Shown here in pieces: positions 14,908-23,127 of a DNA stretch of 25,133 bases. The stretch comes from an uncultured Chlorobiota bacterium (lineage in GTDB: Bacteria > Bacteroidota > Ignavibacteria > UBA10030 > UBA6906): NCBI GenBank assembly GCA_900696645.1, contig CAADGV010000022.1, positions 1 to 25,133 on the forward strand. The letters are read 5' to 3'. Each line of letters begins with the position of its first letter. The stretch's first letter is position 1. The notes beneath the pieces are model-generated. The model had not been told where the DNA came from. It saw only the letters and a program-made list of their open reading frames with translations, and made no database searches. The translations under genes and the position numbers were made by a program.

Positions 14908-16137
14908 ATGGACCATCGCCAGCTTCAAAAGACGATCGAGAGTTTTGACACCGAGAAGTTCGAACATGCAGAACAGTTTCTTCTGCATGTTCTCCAGCAG
15001 ATCATTCAACACAAAGGAATTGATATTCTCGGCGGAAGATTGTGGAGACTGGAATCTGCGCCAGCGGCATACCGTCTCGTTGCACAGCTCGGCGCACTCC
15101 GTCACATTCGAAAAGACTTTGTTCTGACAGTCGCCGAATATCCGCCGTTCCTCCAACTTGGTACGGAGCGGACAATTGTATCGAATGAAACAAACGAGTA
15201 TTTGCGCGGACGCGGCATCACGACATACTCGGCAACAGGAGTCGGCGAGAAAGTACATGCAGAAGGAAAGCGATTGTACGAGTACATACTTACTTTCAAC
15301 ACCAATCTTGCCCGCGAGGAAGAGGCACCGGCACTCGACATCATCAGCATGACGGTGAGTAGAATGTTGCGAAGCCGTCGTCAGGAACTGAAATCCGCCA
15401 CGCTCGAAAAAGAGTTGGAGAAAGCGCGGATGATTCAGCAAAGCATCCTGCCCGAACCGGAGTTGCGTTTTCATCATTATGATATCTACGGTGTTTCGCT
15501 GCCCGACAGAAGCGTCGGCGGTGATTTCTTCGATTATGTTATCAGTCCCGAAAAGGATCGGGTTGATATCGTCATCGGCGATGCCGCGACCAAAGGAATA
15601 CCTGCTGCCGTTCAGGCACTGTATGCTTCAGGCGCTTTGCGGATGGGGGCGATGCATAATATCAAAGTCAGCACCCTCGTCCGGAATTTGAATGCGCTTG
15701 TTCATCAGGCATTCCCCGACGAGAGCTTTCTCACGCTCGTTCTTGCTGAACTGACGGACGATTCACAGGGACTTTGCGTGTACGTCAATGCGGGACATAC
15801 GCGTCCGCTGCTATGCCGCGGTAGGTCGGGCAAAGTTGAAGTTCTCAATCCCACAGGAACGATCGTCGGGCCGTTTGCCGACCAGAAATTCAGGCGTGAA
15901 AGCGTGCTGATTGGAAAGGATGATATTCTCCTCCTATCAACAGACGGCGTGACGGAAGCGATGAATTCCTCACGAAGAGAATATTCGGAGAAGAGGCTCA
16001 TGAAGCGTCTCGCCGCGCTGAGAAGAAAAACGGCGAAAGAAATCGCCCTCGGTATTCTTGACGACGTGGCGCGCTTCAGTTCGAGCGGAAAATATAATGA
16101 CGACAGGACTCTTGTCGTGATTAAGAGGGCGGGATAA
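14908..16137 (+). CDS. SpoIIE/RsbU-type PP2C serine phosphatase
   Basis: The start ATG 14908 (MDHRQLQKTI) gives 409 residues. The first roughly 180 form an unassigned sensor-like region, followed by a linker helix (LEKELEKARMIQQSILPEPE) typical of RsbU-type proteins. The PP2C catalytic domain carries the metal-binding motifs VGGDFFDYV, VIGDAATKGIPAA, NAGHTRPLL, LLSTDGVTEAMN and NDDRTLVV. Such enzymes dephosphorylate anti-sigma-factor antagonists in partner-switching pathways. No anti-sigma or antagonist gene is nearby, so the partner is unknown. The minus-strand genes on both sides read away from or towards it, so it is transcribed alone. Confidence 0.92.
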   Translation: MDHRQLQKTIESFDTEKFEHAEQFLLHVLQQIIQHKGIDILGGRLWRLESAPAAYRLVAQLGALRHIRKDFVLTVAEYPPFLQLGTERTIVSNETNEYLRGRGITTYSATGVGEKVHAEGKRLYEYILTFNTNLAREEEAPALDIISMTVSRMLRSRRQELKSATLEKELEKARMIQQSILPEPELRFHHYDIYGVSLPDRSVGGDFFDYVISPEKDRVDIVIGDAATKGIPAAVQALYASGALRMGAMHNIKVSTLVRNLNALVHQAFPDESFLTLVLAELTDDSQGLCVYVNAGHTRPLLCRGRSGKVEVLNPTGTIVGPFADQKFRRESVLIGKDDILLLSTDGVTEAMNSSRREYSEKRLMKRLAALRRKTAKEIALGILDDVARFSSSGKYNDDRTLVVIKRAG

Positions 16138-16144
16138 TGGTGCA

Positions 16145-16201
16145 GCCGGCGGGGACATCAAACGCCACGCGATCTCACCTTCGGGCGCTTCACCCGCCGG
16201 C
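16145..16201. terminator. long inverted repeat between convergent genes
   Basis: GCCGGCGGG (16145-16153) pairs with CCCGCCGGC (16193-16201) around a 39-nt centre. It lies in the 79-nt gap between the convergent phosphatase and DksA-like genes, so it may end both transcripts. There is no T-run, so the mechanism is uncertain. Confidence 0.5.
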
Positions 16202-16216
16202 CGGCTTGGACTTCAG

Positions 16217-16648
16217 TTATTGAGTGGTACTCATTGCGGTAATTCTCCGGGCCGATCTGCCGTTGTTCTTGCAATCAACACACAGTTGAGTGTGGGGAAC
16301 CGCAAGCAGCCGTTCCTTTTCGATCTTTTCGCCGCAGCCGACACACACGCCGAACACACCCATGCGGATGCGCGTCATCGCCGATTCAACATGCCGCAGC
16401 AGTTCAGTCTGACGATTGAGGAAGTACGCCGCCTGATTCTGCTCCTCTCTGCTTTGTGTATTGGTGTCAAGAATCCGATTGTGTGCTTTGATATCCTGCC
16501 GGATCTGCGAAGCCATTTCTTCCATCGCCAGCTTGAATTCCTCCAACTCGGCCTTTGTATAGCCTGCGGCAGGCGTTGTGGTTCTGCGTTTGCGGACAGG
16601 AAAGTTCTGCAAAGCCGATTTCATTTGACGTCTTGTTGTTGCTCTCAT
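16217..16648 (-). CDS. DksA/TraR family zinc-finger protein
   Basis: ATG 16648, with AAAGGAGG upstream, gives 143 residues: a basic N-terminus, a coiled-coil region (about residues 35-90, ELEEFKLAMEEMASQIRQDI) and a C4 zinc finger with CVGC and CVDC separated by 17 residues. DksA-like proteins bind RNA polymerase through the secondary channel and tune transcription. The length and finger fit that family. It is the last gene of a three-gene zinc-protein operon, 16 nt after the small zinc-ribbon gene. Confidence 0.88.
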   Translation of the reverse strand: MRATTRRQMKSALQNFPVRKRRTTTPAAGYTKAELEEFKLAMEEMASQIRQDIKAHNRILDTNTQSREEQNQAAYFLNRQTELLRHVESAMTRIRMGVFGVCVGCGEKIEKERLLAVPHTQLCVDCKNNGRSARRITAMSTTQ

Positions 16649-16664
16649 GGTTGTGTTCCTCCTT

Positions 16665-16871
16665 TCAGGCAGCATACTCCCTGCCGGATTGTGTTCTGTT
16701 GTAAGTAGCACGATACTCCGTCAACGGTTCTTCTCTGCCGCGTGATTGCGCGCAGCGTTGATGCGCGGCGCATTGCGGACACATGTACAACTCGCCGCTG
16801 CTTCCCCTTCGTTTCATCACTATCATGACGGAGCCGCATCGTCTGCATCGAATGGAAGTTGAGTAGCGCAT
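16665..16871 (-). CDS. tiny zinc-ribbon protein
   Basis: This 68-residue protein contains CRRC and CPQC knuckles 18 residues apart, near the N-terminus, followed by a basic, Gln/Arg-rich tail. GAGGAGGG lies 7 nt before the ATG, so it is very likely translated. It lies between two DksA-like genes with short gaps on both sides (25 and 16 nt). Function is unknown; RNA or polymerase binding is a guess from the company it keeps. Confidence 0.7.
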   Translation of the reverse strand: MRYSTSIRCRRCGSVMIVMKRRGSSGELYMCPQCAAHQRCAQSRGREEPLTEYRATYNRTQSGREYAA

Positions 16872-16896
16872 CGTTCGTCCCTCCTCTCATTGTTGT

Positions 16897-17244
16897 TCAT
16901 ACATCAAAACCTTCGAGTCCGAATTTCCCGGCACACGAATCACAAATGCGGGCTGTCGGCGAGCGGCGCAGTTTCTCCGCAGAAATGGACGTTCTGCATA
17001 CAGTACACATGCCGTAACATCCCCTCTCAATTCTGTCGAGCGCTGCCCGCAGTTCACCGTACCACGGGTCGGAACGGAACGCCATGATTCTGTCGAGCGC
17101 TGCCACGCACGGCGATTCTCTGAGTTTCTCTTTTACATATGGATCGATTCTGTAGGTGTTCTCGAAATACCGGAACAGCCTGTCGATATGGCTTGTAGCC
17201 GGCACGCGCATATCAAGCAATGCTTGTGTCACTTCTTCCTCCAT
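16897..17244 (-). CDS. DksA/TraR-type zinc-finger protein, short
   Basis: This 115-residue protein has an N-terminal helical region and a C-terminal C4 finger (CTVC and CDSC separated by 17 residues) introduced by DRIERGCYGMC, a DksA/TraR hallmark. It is the first gene of the zinc-protein operon. The start is uncertain: ATG 17244 is used, but GGAGGAAGAA just inside the frame could instead serve a GTG at 17232. The middle differs from DksA, so a specialised role is possible. Confidence 0.85.
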   Translation of the reverse strand: MEEEVTQALLDMRVPATSHIDRLFRYFENTYRIDPYVKEKLRESPCVAALDRIMAFRSDPWYGELRAALDRIERGCYGMCTVCRTSISAEKLRRSPTARICDSCAGKFGLEGFDV

Positions 17245-17311
17245 ATCTTTTGTTGAAAAGAATGATCACCTGTCCGGCCAGCAAGGATTGCAGACCGATT
17301 GTTCTAAACAG

Positions 17312-17732
17312 CTAAAAGGAAGCGATAGGTAGAATCAGCTTTGTTTGCGCGCCGCTGGACGCGGCAGCAAACATCTGATCAGATGAGATGAACGGGAGGT
17401 GCCCGGCTTGATTTTGACGAGAGATCAACCGGCGAGAAGTGTGTTGGCAATTCGCGGGCATACTGTTGCAACACCACAGGAACTCCGGCAACGGAGCCCG
17501 CAGCAACCAGAATTCCCGGCGGAAGCGAAACTTGCTTTGCAGCAGGGACTTTCGCCACTTGGACAAACATCGCCCCCGACACATTACCGCTCTGATTCTG
17601 GCTCGTGCCAACAATCTGATATGCCGGGGCACCATTGACCAAACCGGTCAAGAACGCTGCCGTTGCCGTAGTTGCCACAAAGTACAGAGCGGCTACGCAC
17701 AGAACAATGGTATGTCGGTATACTCTTGCCAT
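17312..17732 (-). CDS. small secreted protein with a split reading frame
   Basis: ATG 17732 opens a frame with a signal peptide (VLCVAALYFVATTATAAF). Its Gly/Val/Ala-rich body includes SLPPGILVAAGSVAGVPVVL, and it stops at 17379. An overlapping frame to 17312 ends in a more protein-like segment, DQMFAAASSGAQTKLILPI, suggesting a frameshift around 17400-17430. I recognise no family. A strong promoter lies upstream at 17765-17792. It could be a real 117-residue protein or a gene with one indel. Confidence 0.5.
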
Positions 17733-17764
17733 TTTGGTTGAATGTGGATTGAAGTCCTGATACT

Positions 17765-17792
17765 ATAATATGCCTTTTGCATAGAGATGCAA
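17765..17792 (-). promoter_or_regulatory. promoter of the small secreted protein, with a palindrome
   Basis: On the minus strand, -35 TTGCAT (17787-17792) and -10 TATTAT (17765-17770) are 16 bp apart. The -35 box is part of the palindrome TTGCAT-CTCT-ATGCAA (17777-17792), a possible repressor site. Confidence 0.6.
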
Positions 17793-17844
17793 GCAAAATC
17801 GGACTGTGAGCGTACGATTTTCGTCGGGTTGGGGAACTCTTCTC

Positions 17845-17873
17845 TTGAACGAAATGTGTTCTTTCTTTATACT
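17845..17873 (+). promoter_or_regulatory. promoter of the persulfide dioxygenase-rhodanese gene
   Basis: -35 TTGAAC (17845-17850) and -10 TATACT (17868-17873) are separated by 17 bp. Transcription would begin near 17880, about 48 nt before the ATG. This matches a sigma70-type consensus. Confidence 0.7.
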
Positions 17874-17927
17874 TGACACAATGAGATTGTTCTTTCACAA
17901 ATACCACATCTCTCCGAGGCACCGACT

Positions 17928-19037
17928 ATGAAGGTTGAACAGATCCGCTCAACGGATGGAACAGGCACTCTCTCATATTTTCTGATAGATGATACAGGGA
18001 AGAATGCCGTTCTCATCGATCCGAACATCGAGGATGTTGAGACTATTACGGCGATGATTCGAAAGGCGGGCGTCACGCTCACACACATCTTCGATACGCA
18101 TACACATGCCGATCACATCACGGGAGCTGGCGAATTGCAGAAGCAGTTCGGCGCAAAGATCGTGATGCATGAGAACACGAAGAATAAGTGGAAAGTGATC
18201 GACCAGGGAGACAAGTTCGGCATCGGCGATATTCTCAGGGCGAACGCCAAAATTCCGATTGATATGTATGTGAATGATGGCGATGTAATCACGTCGGGAA
18301 CGATGAGCATCAAAGTCCTCTTCACGCCCGGACACACAGATAATCACATTACGATGCATGTAGGTGATAGCATCTTCACGGGCGATTTGCTGCTGATCGG
18401 ACAGGCGGGGCGAAGCGATTTGCCCGGCGGCAACACCGAAGAACAATACGACAGCCTGATGAACAAAATTCTCCCTCTCCCCGACTCGACGAAAATGTAC
18501 CCCGGACATGATTATGAGGAGAATGTTTATGCCTTGCTGGGAGATGAGAAGCGCACGAACCCGTTCCTCGAGCGCCGCACAAAAGTGGAGTATCTGCAAT
18601 TCGTTGAAGATTTCTTTCCCCCTCTCGCGGAAGCTTCTGCAACAGGTGGAAAGATGACACTGCAATGCGGCGTGCAACGCGTTCCCCAGCCGACGGATTC
18701 ATTCAAAAGCATAACACCCCAGGAGTTGATGCAGTTGATGAATGAGAAGAACAATCTCCATCTGCTCGACGTTCGTGAACCATTTGAATTGATGTCGATG
18801 GGGGCAATCGAGGGCGTGCAGAATATCTCCGTGCGTGATCTCAAGTATCGAACCGCAGAGCTTCCGCAGGACAAGTCAACCGAGATTGTGAGCATTTGCG
18901 CAACCGGCAGCCGCTCGATGGAAGCAGCGCATTTACTGCAACAACTCGGCTACACGAACGTGAAGAACCTGACGGGTGGAACTGTTGCCTGGCTCAACAG
19001 CGGACTTCCTGTTGTGCGGTCGGCGATGAAGGTGTGA
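17928..19037 (+). CDS. persulfide dioxygenase-like metallo-beta-lactamase fused to rhodanese
   Basis: This 369-residue fusion has an MBL-fold domain (about 1-240) with the metal motif HTHADH at residues 58-63, the later ligands in FTPGHTDNH and IFTGDLLLIG, and MYPGHDY. It belongs to the ETHE1-like group that oxidises glutathione persulfide to sulfite. The C-terminal rhodanese (about 260-369) has LLDVREPFEL and the active-site loop CATGSRS (Cys near 324). Fusions of this kind couple sulfur transfer to persulfide oxidation. GAGG lies 8 nt before the ATG. It is a single-gene unit with a clear promoter and a downstream terminator. Confidence 0.92.
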   Translation: MKVEQIRSTDGTGTLSYFLIDDTGKNAVLIDPNIEDVETITAMIRKAGVTLTHIFDTHTHADHITGAGELQKQFGAKIVMHENTKNKWKVIDQGDKFGIGDILRANAKIPIDMYVNDGDVITSGTMSIKVLFTPGHTDNHITMHVGDSIFTGDLLLIGQAGRSDLPGGNTEEQYDSLMNKILPLPDSTKMYPGHDYEENVYALLGDEKRTNPFLERRTKVEYLQFVEDFFPPLAEASATGGKMTLQCGVQRVPQPTDSFKSITPQELMQLMNEKNNLHLLDVREPFELMSMGAIEGVQNISVRDLKYRTAELPQDKSTEIVSICATGSRSMEAAHLLQQLGYTNVKNLTGGTVAWLNSGLPVVRSAMKV

Positions 19038-19044
19038 AGACACT

Positions 19045-19332
19045 TTATCGTTTCGCCCTATAACCGATTTGAAAGCCCTGCTGTGCAGGGCTTTTGTGTT
19101 TGGCAAATATTTTTTTCGTCAGCAACAATTTGTTGACTTTGTTTAGCCGAATATTGCCGCTGCCATCCTTCGCTGTGAAGTGAGCGAAGTAGACTCCGCT
19201 GGCAACGCCCGTCGCGTCCCATGTCGTGGAATGATAGCCCACCTCATACGTTCCATTCACCAACTGGGCAACTTCCCTTCCGAGCACATCATACACAATC
19301 AAGCGCACGTTGACTGTTCCTAATTCTTTCAA
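19045..19332 (-). pseudogene. orphan type IX secretion sorting-domain fragment
   Basis: The frame reads KELGTVNVRLIVYDVLGREV, then VASGVYFAHF and NKLLLTK, which are the middle and end of a type A sorting domain. The PNPFN start motif and any passenger protein are missing. It begins 13 nt after the stop of the FG-GAP protein, which has its own sorting domain. It is probably left over from a tandem secreted-protein gene removed by recombination. The final 22 residues beyond LLLTK overlap the terminator at 19072-19095. Confidence 0.65.
19072..19095 (+). terminator. rho-independent terminator
   Basis: AAAGCCCTG (19072-19080) and CAGGGCTTT (19086-19094) form a 9-bp stem with a 5-nt loop, followed by a T-rich run (TTTTGTGTTT). 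It lies 35 nt after the stop of the dioxygenase-rhodanese gene. Confidence 0.85.
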
Positions 19333-19345
19333 ACACTACAGTTTT

Positions 19346-21259
19346 CTATCGAATCAAAAGGACCTTGCGTGTATATGTGCGGAATTCTCCGTTCGCTTCC
19401 ACTTCAATCAACCGGTAAAGATACACTCCGCTACCTGCATCACCTCCTTTATTATTTGTGCCAGACCAAGTGACCATATGGTTACCTGCTTCGAGTGTTT
19501 CATTGATCAACGTTTTTACCTCCTTTCCGAGAATGTCGAAGACTTGTAGAACGATGCGTTTCTTTGTTGTGATTCTAAGTTGAATCGTGCTCGCAGAGTT
19601 GAATGGGTTCGGGTAACTCAAGGTTAAAGGGGAATTATCGGAGCCACCAAACCCGCCGAAGGAAACACTCGCAGAACCGGTCTCTTCATAGACCACCAAC
19701 CTATCGCCCAAGGGAATCGAAAGTTGAGCAAAGACAAGATTTGTCTTCCCGTTGCCGTCGAGGTCGATAAAATGAAAATTCTGAATTGACCCTGTGTCCT
19801 TCTGCCAGAATCCGAGTTTCGTGCCTGAGAAGAGGTATGTATGAAGTTGCGAGTAATTGAGATTGCCTGCACGTTGGAGAGTATTTGCGCCTGCGACAAT
19901 GTTCTCACCTCTAAGAACCCCGGCATTTGCCCACAGCGGAGTGTTGGCGAGGGAGGAGTCTGCCCACAACACACTCCATGTTGTATCACTGATGTGCTTG
20001 AGCGCATAGCACGACCCATGCCCGACCGGACCGACGGCTCCAATGAAGAGTTCCATCGTCGTATCCGCATCAAGGTTCACAAACATGGGTGCAGTCGTGC
20101 CCGATTCCAGTCCCGTGTGTATCTGCCGCGCAACCCACGACGTGCCATTGTAGTAGAGATAGTCGATCGGCACAGGCTCGTGAAAACCGAACGAGCCGCC
20201 CGAAGGAATGATTTCATCCCAACCTGTTCCGTCAATCTGCCCTACGGCCATGTCAAATGTATATGGATAATACCGCGCGATTTGAATATTGAACGACATG
20301 GTGGTACCGCTTTTGAATGCGAATTCTGCGATATAAACATATGTAGCATGTATCCCAGGTGGTGGTGATGGGTTTGATTGCTGGATGCAAACCTCAGGAA
20401 TCCCATTGCGATTGATGTCCGTTTGAAGCCCTTTGGTGATGTAGCCAGTGCTTGACCATTGAATATTTGACGCATGGCGACGATAACGCCCATTACCTTC
20501 CGACTCCAAGAACTGGACTCCATTCTTCACTATGACCCACTCGTGCTTGCCATTTCGATCAATATCCGTCACAGCCAAGGGACCAAATCCTCCAACCAGT
20601 ACGGTATCCCATTCGATTCGAAACGAGTCGTTTCCAACGTGTTCATAAACGACAAACCGATTGGAGTCACCATTTTGAGGAAAAAAGCAATAAGCAATTT
20701 CTATCCGTCCATCACTGTCAACGTCGGCGAGTGCTATATAAGTACTCGGCTGGGTCTGCGATGGGCTCCGCCACACCTCCCGAAAATCAATCGGAGGTGC
20801 CGTCGGGATTTGAGGGAGAGAGGTGAGGTCAATCCTCGTCGGGATGAAATGCTCCCGGGTAAATGCTTCCCTACTCCCGTCGTCATACGCTACATGCAGA
20901 ACTCCCCAACTGAATTGATCAAATAGGGTCTCGCTCCACATTCGCTCTTTCTTCCATTCCATTCTTGCGACATTGGCTGCAACCCGCCGCTCGCCAGCGA
21001 GCTCGAGCAGCCCGTTGCCCAGATTTCTCCAGACTTGCACGTTGCCGTTGGTGTAGTACGCAAGATCGAGCAACGGATCGGTGTCAAAAAGTCCAAGGGT
21101 AACATTTGGAGGGTGGGGATACACAGGCTGGCCGTGCTGCACGGTAACGCCGAAGGATTGTAATGTTCGCGTCTGCTCACCTGCGCGTAGCGGCGCAAGG
21201 GCCGCAAGCATTACTGCAAATGCAAATACCAACCAGCGAAGTTTTCTTTGCTTAGTCAT
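19346..21259 (-). CDS. secreted FG-GAP/VCBS-type repeat protein with type IX sorting domain
   Basis: This 637-residue protein has a signal peptide (LVFAFAVMLAALAPLRAG), then a body with repeated Asp-rich calcium-type loops: DVDSDGRIE, DIDRNGKHE, DINRNGIPE, NLDADTTME and DLDGNGKTN. These are characteristic of FG-GAP/VCBS beta-propeller repeats. The end is a complete type A sorting domain starting YPNPFNSASTIQLRI and ending GVYLYRLIEV then KVLLIR. It would be exported by Sec, moved across the outer membrane by the type IX system, and anchored or released. AAGGGGTGAGG precedes the ATG. The ligand is unknown. Confidence 0.9.
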   Translation of the reverse strand: MTKQRKLRWLVFAFAVMLAALAPLRAGEQTRTLQSFGVTVQHGQPVYPHPPNVTLGLFDTDPLLDLAYYTNGNVQVWRNLGNGLLELAGERRVAANVARMEWKKERMWSETLFDQFSWGVLHVAYDDGSREAFTREHFIPTRIDLTSLPQIPTAPPIDFREVWRSPSQTQPSTYIALADVDSDGRIEIAYCFFPQNGDSNRFVVYEHVGNDSFRIEWDTVLVGGFGPLAVTDIDRNGKHEWVIVKNGVQFLESEGNGRYRRHASNIQWSSTGYITKGLQTDINRNGIPEVCIQQSNPSPPPGIHATYVYIAEFAFKSGTTMSFNIQIARYYPYTFDMAVGQIDGTGWDEIIPSGGSFGFHEPVPIDYLYYNGTSWVARQIHTGLESGTTAPMFVNLDADTTMELFIGAVGPVGHGSCYALKHISDTTWSVLWADSSLANTPLWANAGVLRGENIVAGANTLQRAGNLNYSQLHTYLFSGTKLGFWQKDTGSIQNFHFIDLDGNGKTNLVFAQLSIPLGDRLVVYEETGSASVSFGGFGGSDNSPLTLSYPNPFNSASTIQLRITTKKRIVLQVFDILGKEVKTLINETLEAGNHMVTWSGTNNKGGDAGSGVYLYRLIEVEANGEFRTYTRKVLLIR

Positions 21260-21588
21260 ACCTCACCCCTTGACTTGAATAGACTGAGCGGTAAAATGGT
21301 TGTACGATGAAGTCGAGACCAAGGAGGTCGGGCAGCGGGGACAAGCGTAACAGGATTGTGGTAGGCATGAGAACTCCTGTTTTCAGCATTCAGTATACCC
21401 GCACCGTTGTTTGAGCGAGGCGGGCGGTTCAGCAACTGGTATGAATATAACCAAAAAAAAAAGCGAAGGGCAAGGAAAATCGGCGAACTGCAAATCTACT
21501 CTTTCGTGATAGACGGCCGCAGGTGTGTTTTTCCCACAAAGCAGCGTTTTTTGTATCTTGAGTTGAGAGTTCAATAACTGAAACCAAC
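21260..21588. other. divergent intergenic region
   Basis: These 329 nt separate the FG-GAP gene (minus) and the SDR gene (plus). I see no convincing gene or strong promoter match. It contains an A-run near 21452-21462. Confidence 0.5.
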
Positions 21589-22725
21589 ATGTCCAAACAC
21601 TTCTTCATCACCGGCGGCACGGGATTAGTCGGCAAGAATCTGATTCCGCGCCTGCTCAAAAGATTCCCAAACTCAACAATCACCCTGCTTGTTCGGGGAG
21701 AGGACGAAGGCGAAGCGAACGAGCGAACGCAGAACATTGCCTGCCAAATTGCCGATGACTTCAACATCCCCGATGCGCCGCAGCGCATTGACGGCATGTT
21801 GGGAGATGTGGGGCTTGACCATTGCGGACTGAGTCCTGCGCAACAGGAACGCATCGTCAAACAGGCAACGCATCTTATTCACGGCGCGGCAACCATCCGG
21901 TTCGATCATCCCATCGACGAGGCGCGGGCAATCAACTGCGGCGGCACACGCAGAATGCTGGCGCTTGCCCATATGTGTGCCGGGAAAGGTAAACTCGAAC
22001 GCTTCGTGTACATCGGTAGTTCGTCGGTTTCGGGGCAGCGGGGCGGACACATTTACGAGGATGAACTGGAGAAGGGACAGAAATTCTTCAACACATACGA
22101 ACAGTCAAAGAACGAGTCCGAGCGGATCGTGCGGAACAACTTCGACAAGATTCCCTGCACGGTCTTCCGTCCCAGCATCATCATCGGCGACTCGCGCACC
22201 GGCAAGACAAGTTCGTTCAACGTCATCTACATCCCGCTCCGCCTCGTGCAAAAGGGGATGCTTACGTACGTCCCGGGCACACCCGACACGTTGATGGATT
22301 TGGTGCCGATTGACTGGGTTGACGATGCGATGGTTCACATTCTCACGAAAGAAGAATCCATCGGAAAAGTGTTCCACGTAACCGCCGGACCACAACGTGC
22401 CGCCCGTCTCGACGAGGTGGTTGTTGCCGCCGTGAAGTACTTCGACAAGAACACGCCGCTGAAGCATCCCCGCACGATGGAATTCATCAAAAAAAAAGAA
22501 TATGAGAAGCGTCGTTCAAAAATGCGGGGACGCGAAGACGCCCTCATGTCGCAGCTCGACACATTGCTTCCCTACGTCACCGTCAACCGCCTGTTCGATT
22601 CGACAAATGCAGACAAGCTCTTGGAAGGAAGCGGGATTGAGTTCCCGCTTTTCAAAGACTATTCGGACAAAATCTTTGAGTACTGTGTGAAAACGAATTG
22701 GGGGAAAGCAGAAGCCAGAGATTAG
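21589..22725 (+). CDS. extended SDR reductase (NAD-binding 4 / thioester-reductase-like)
   Basis: This 378-residue protein has the Rossmann motif FFITGGTGLVGKNLI at the N-terminus (nucleotide binding), the VYIGSSSVSG strand, and the catalytic YEQSK (YxxxK) near residue 166. Downstream sequence includes VFRPSIIIGDSRTGKTSSFN and LVPIDWVDDAM. That is the profile of male-sterility/thioester-reductase-type extended SDRs, which act on acyl, sugar or sterol-like substrates; the actual substrate cannot be read. No Shine-Dalgarno is obvious before the ATG. The last codons (EARD) come from a purine-rich repeat. Confidence 0.87.
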   Translation: MSKHFFITGGTGLVGKNLIPRLLKRFPNSTITLLVRGEDEGEANERTQNIACQIADDFNIPDAPQRIDGMLGDVGLDHCGLSPAQQERIVKQATHLIHGAATIRFDHPIDEARAINCGGTRRMLALAHMCAGKGKLERFVYIGSSSVSGQRGGHIYEDELEKGQKFFNTYEQSKNESERIVRNNFDKIPCTVFRPSIIIGDSRTGKTSSFNVIYIPLRLVQKGMLTYVPGTPDTLMDLVPIDWVDDAMVHILTKEESIGKVFHVTAGPQRAARLDEVVVAAVKYFDKNTPLKHPRTMEFIKKKEYEKRRSKMRGREDALMSQLDTLLPYVTVNRLFDSTNADKLLEGSGIEFPLFKDYSDKIFEYCVKTNWGKAEARD

Positions 22726-22741
22726 AAGCAAGAAGTCAGAC
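22710..22741. repeat. purine-rich repeat, left flank of the four-helix-bundle gene
   Basis: AGAAGCCAGAG and AGAAGCAAGAAG, read on the plus strand, form the end of the SDR gene and its trailer. A similar sequence lies in inverted orientation at 23134-23156. Confidence 0.5.
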
Positions 22742-22746
22742 ATCTG

Positions 22747-23112
22747 CTACCTGTGAGTCGTCCAATTGCTGTGAAGACCGTTCAGCATTCTGCCTATCTC
22801 CTCATATTTCTTAAGAAGCCGCTCGTGTTCTTCCGAAGCAACGTATTGACAGTCCCTCGCAAACGTGAGCCACAGTTTTGTCTCTTCGGTTGAGCCGATT
22901 GCATCGATCAACTGCCGTTTGAAGATGTTTTCATATTCCCGTTTCGCCCAGCCTTCGACAATGTTGGCCGGAACTGAACGGGAGGAACGGCGGATTTGGT
23001 CTGTTAACGAGTATTGCTCTTCCTTGGGAAGCTTTTTTGTCAACCAGAAAACCTCCATCGCCGCCTCGTATGACAACCGGTATACCTTCAGATCATTGTA
23101 TGTCTGAATCAT
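22747..23112 (-). CDS. four-helix-bundle protein (bS23/IVP-like)
   Basis: This 121-residue all-helical protein matches the four-helix-bundle family found in intervening sequences of 23S rRNA genes and as free-standing copies. It has the typical pattern: DLKVYRLSYEAAMEVFWLTK, then LTDQIRRSSRSVPANIVEGW, and a C-terminal helix with CQYVASEEHERLLKKYEEIG. The conserved RRSSRSVPANIVEGW is decisive. Function is uncertain. The gene sits between two genes whose ends contain matching purine-rich repeats, which suggests it arrived as a unit. Confidence 0.88.
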   Translation of the reverse strand: MIQTYNDLKVYRLSYEAAMEVFWLTKKLPKEEQYSLTDQIRRSSRSVPANIVEGWAKREYENIFKRQLIDAIGSTEETKLWLTFARDCQYVASEEHERLLKKYEEIGRMLNGLHSNWTTHR

Positions 23113-23127
23113 AATCTTACCTTTCGA

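Noticed and set aside
14881-15477. Minus-strand open frame of 198 codons within the phosphatase gene
   Set aside because: It is the antisense shadow of the SpoIIE-type coding sequence.
22747-23112. Four-helix-bundle gene as an antitoxin or part of a toxin pair
   Set aside because: No partner toxin gene adjoins it and the sequence fits the bS23/IVP-like family well.
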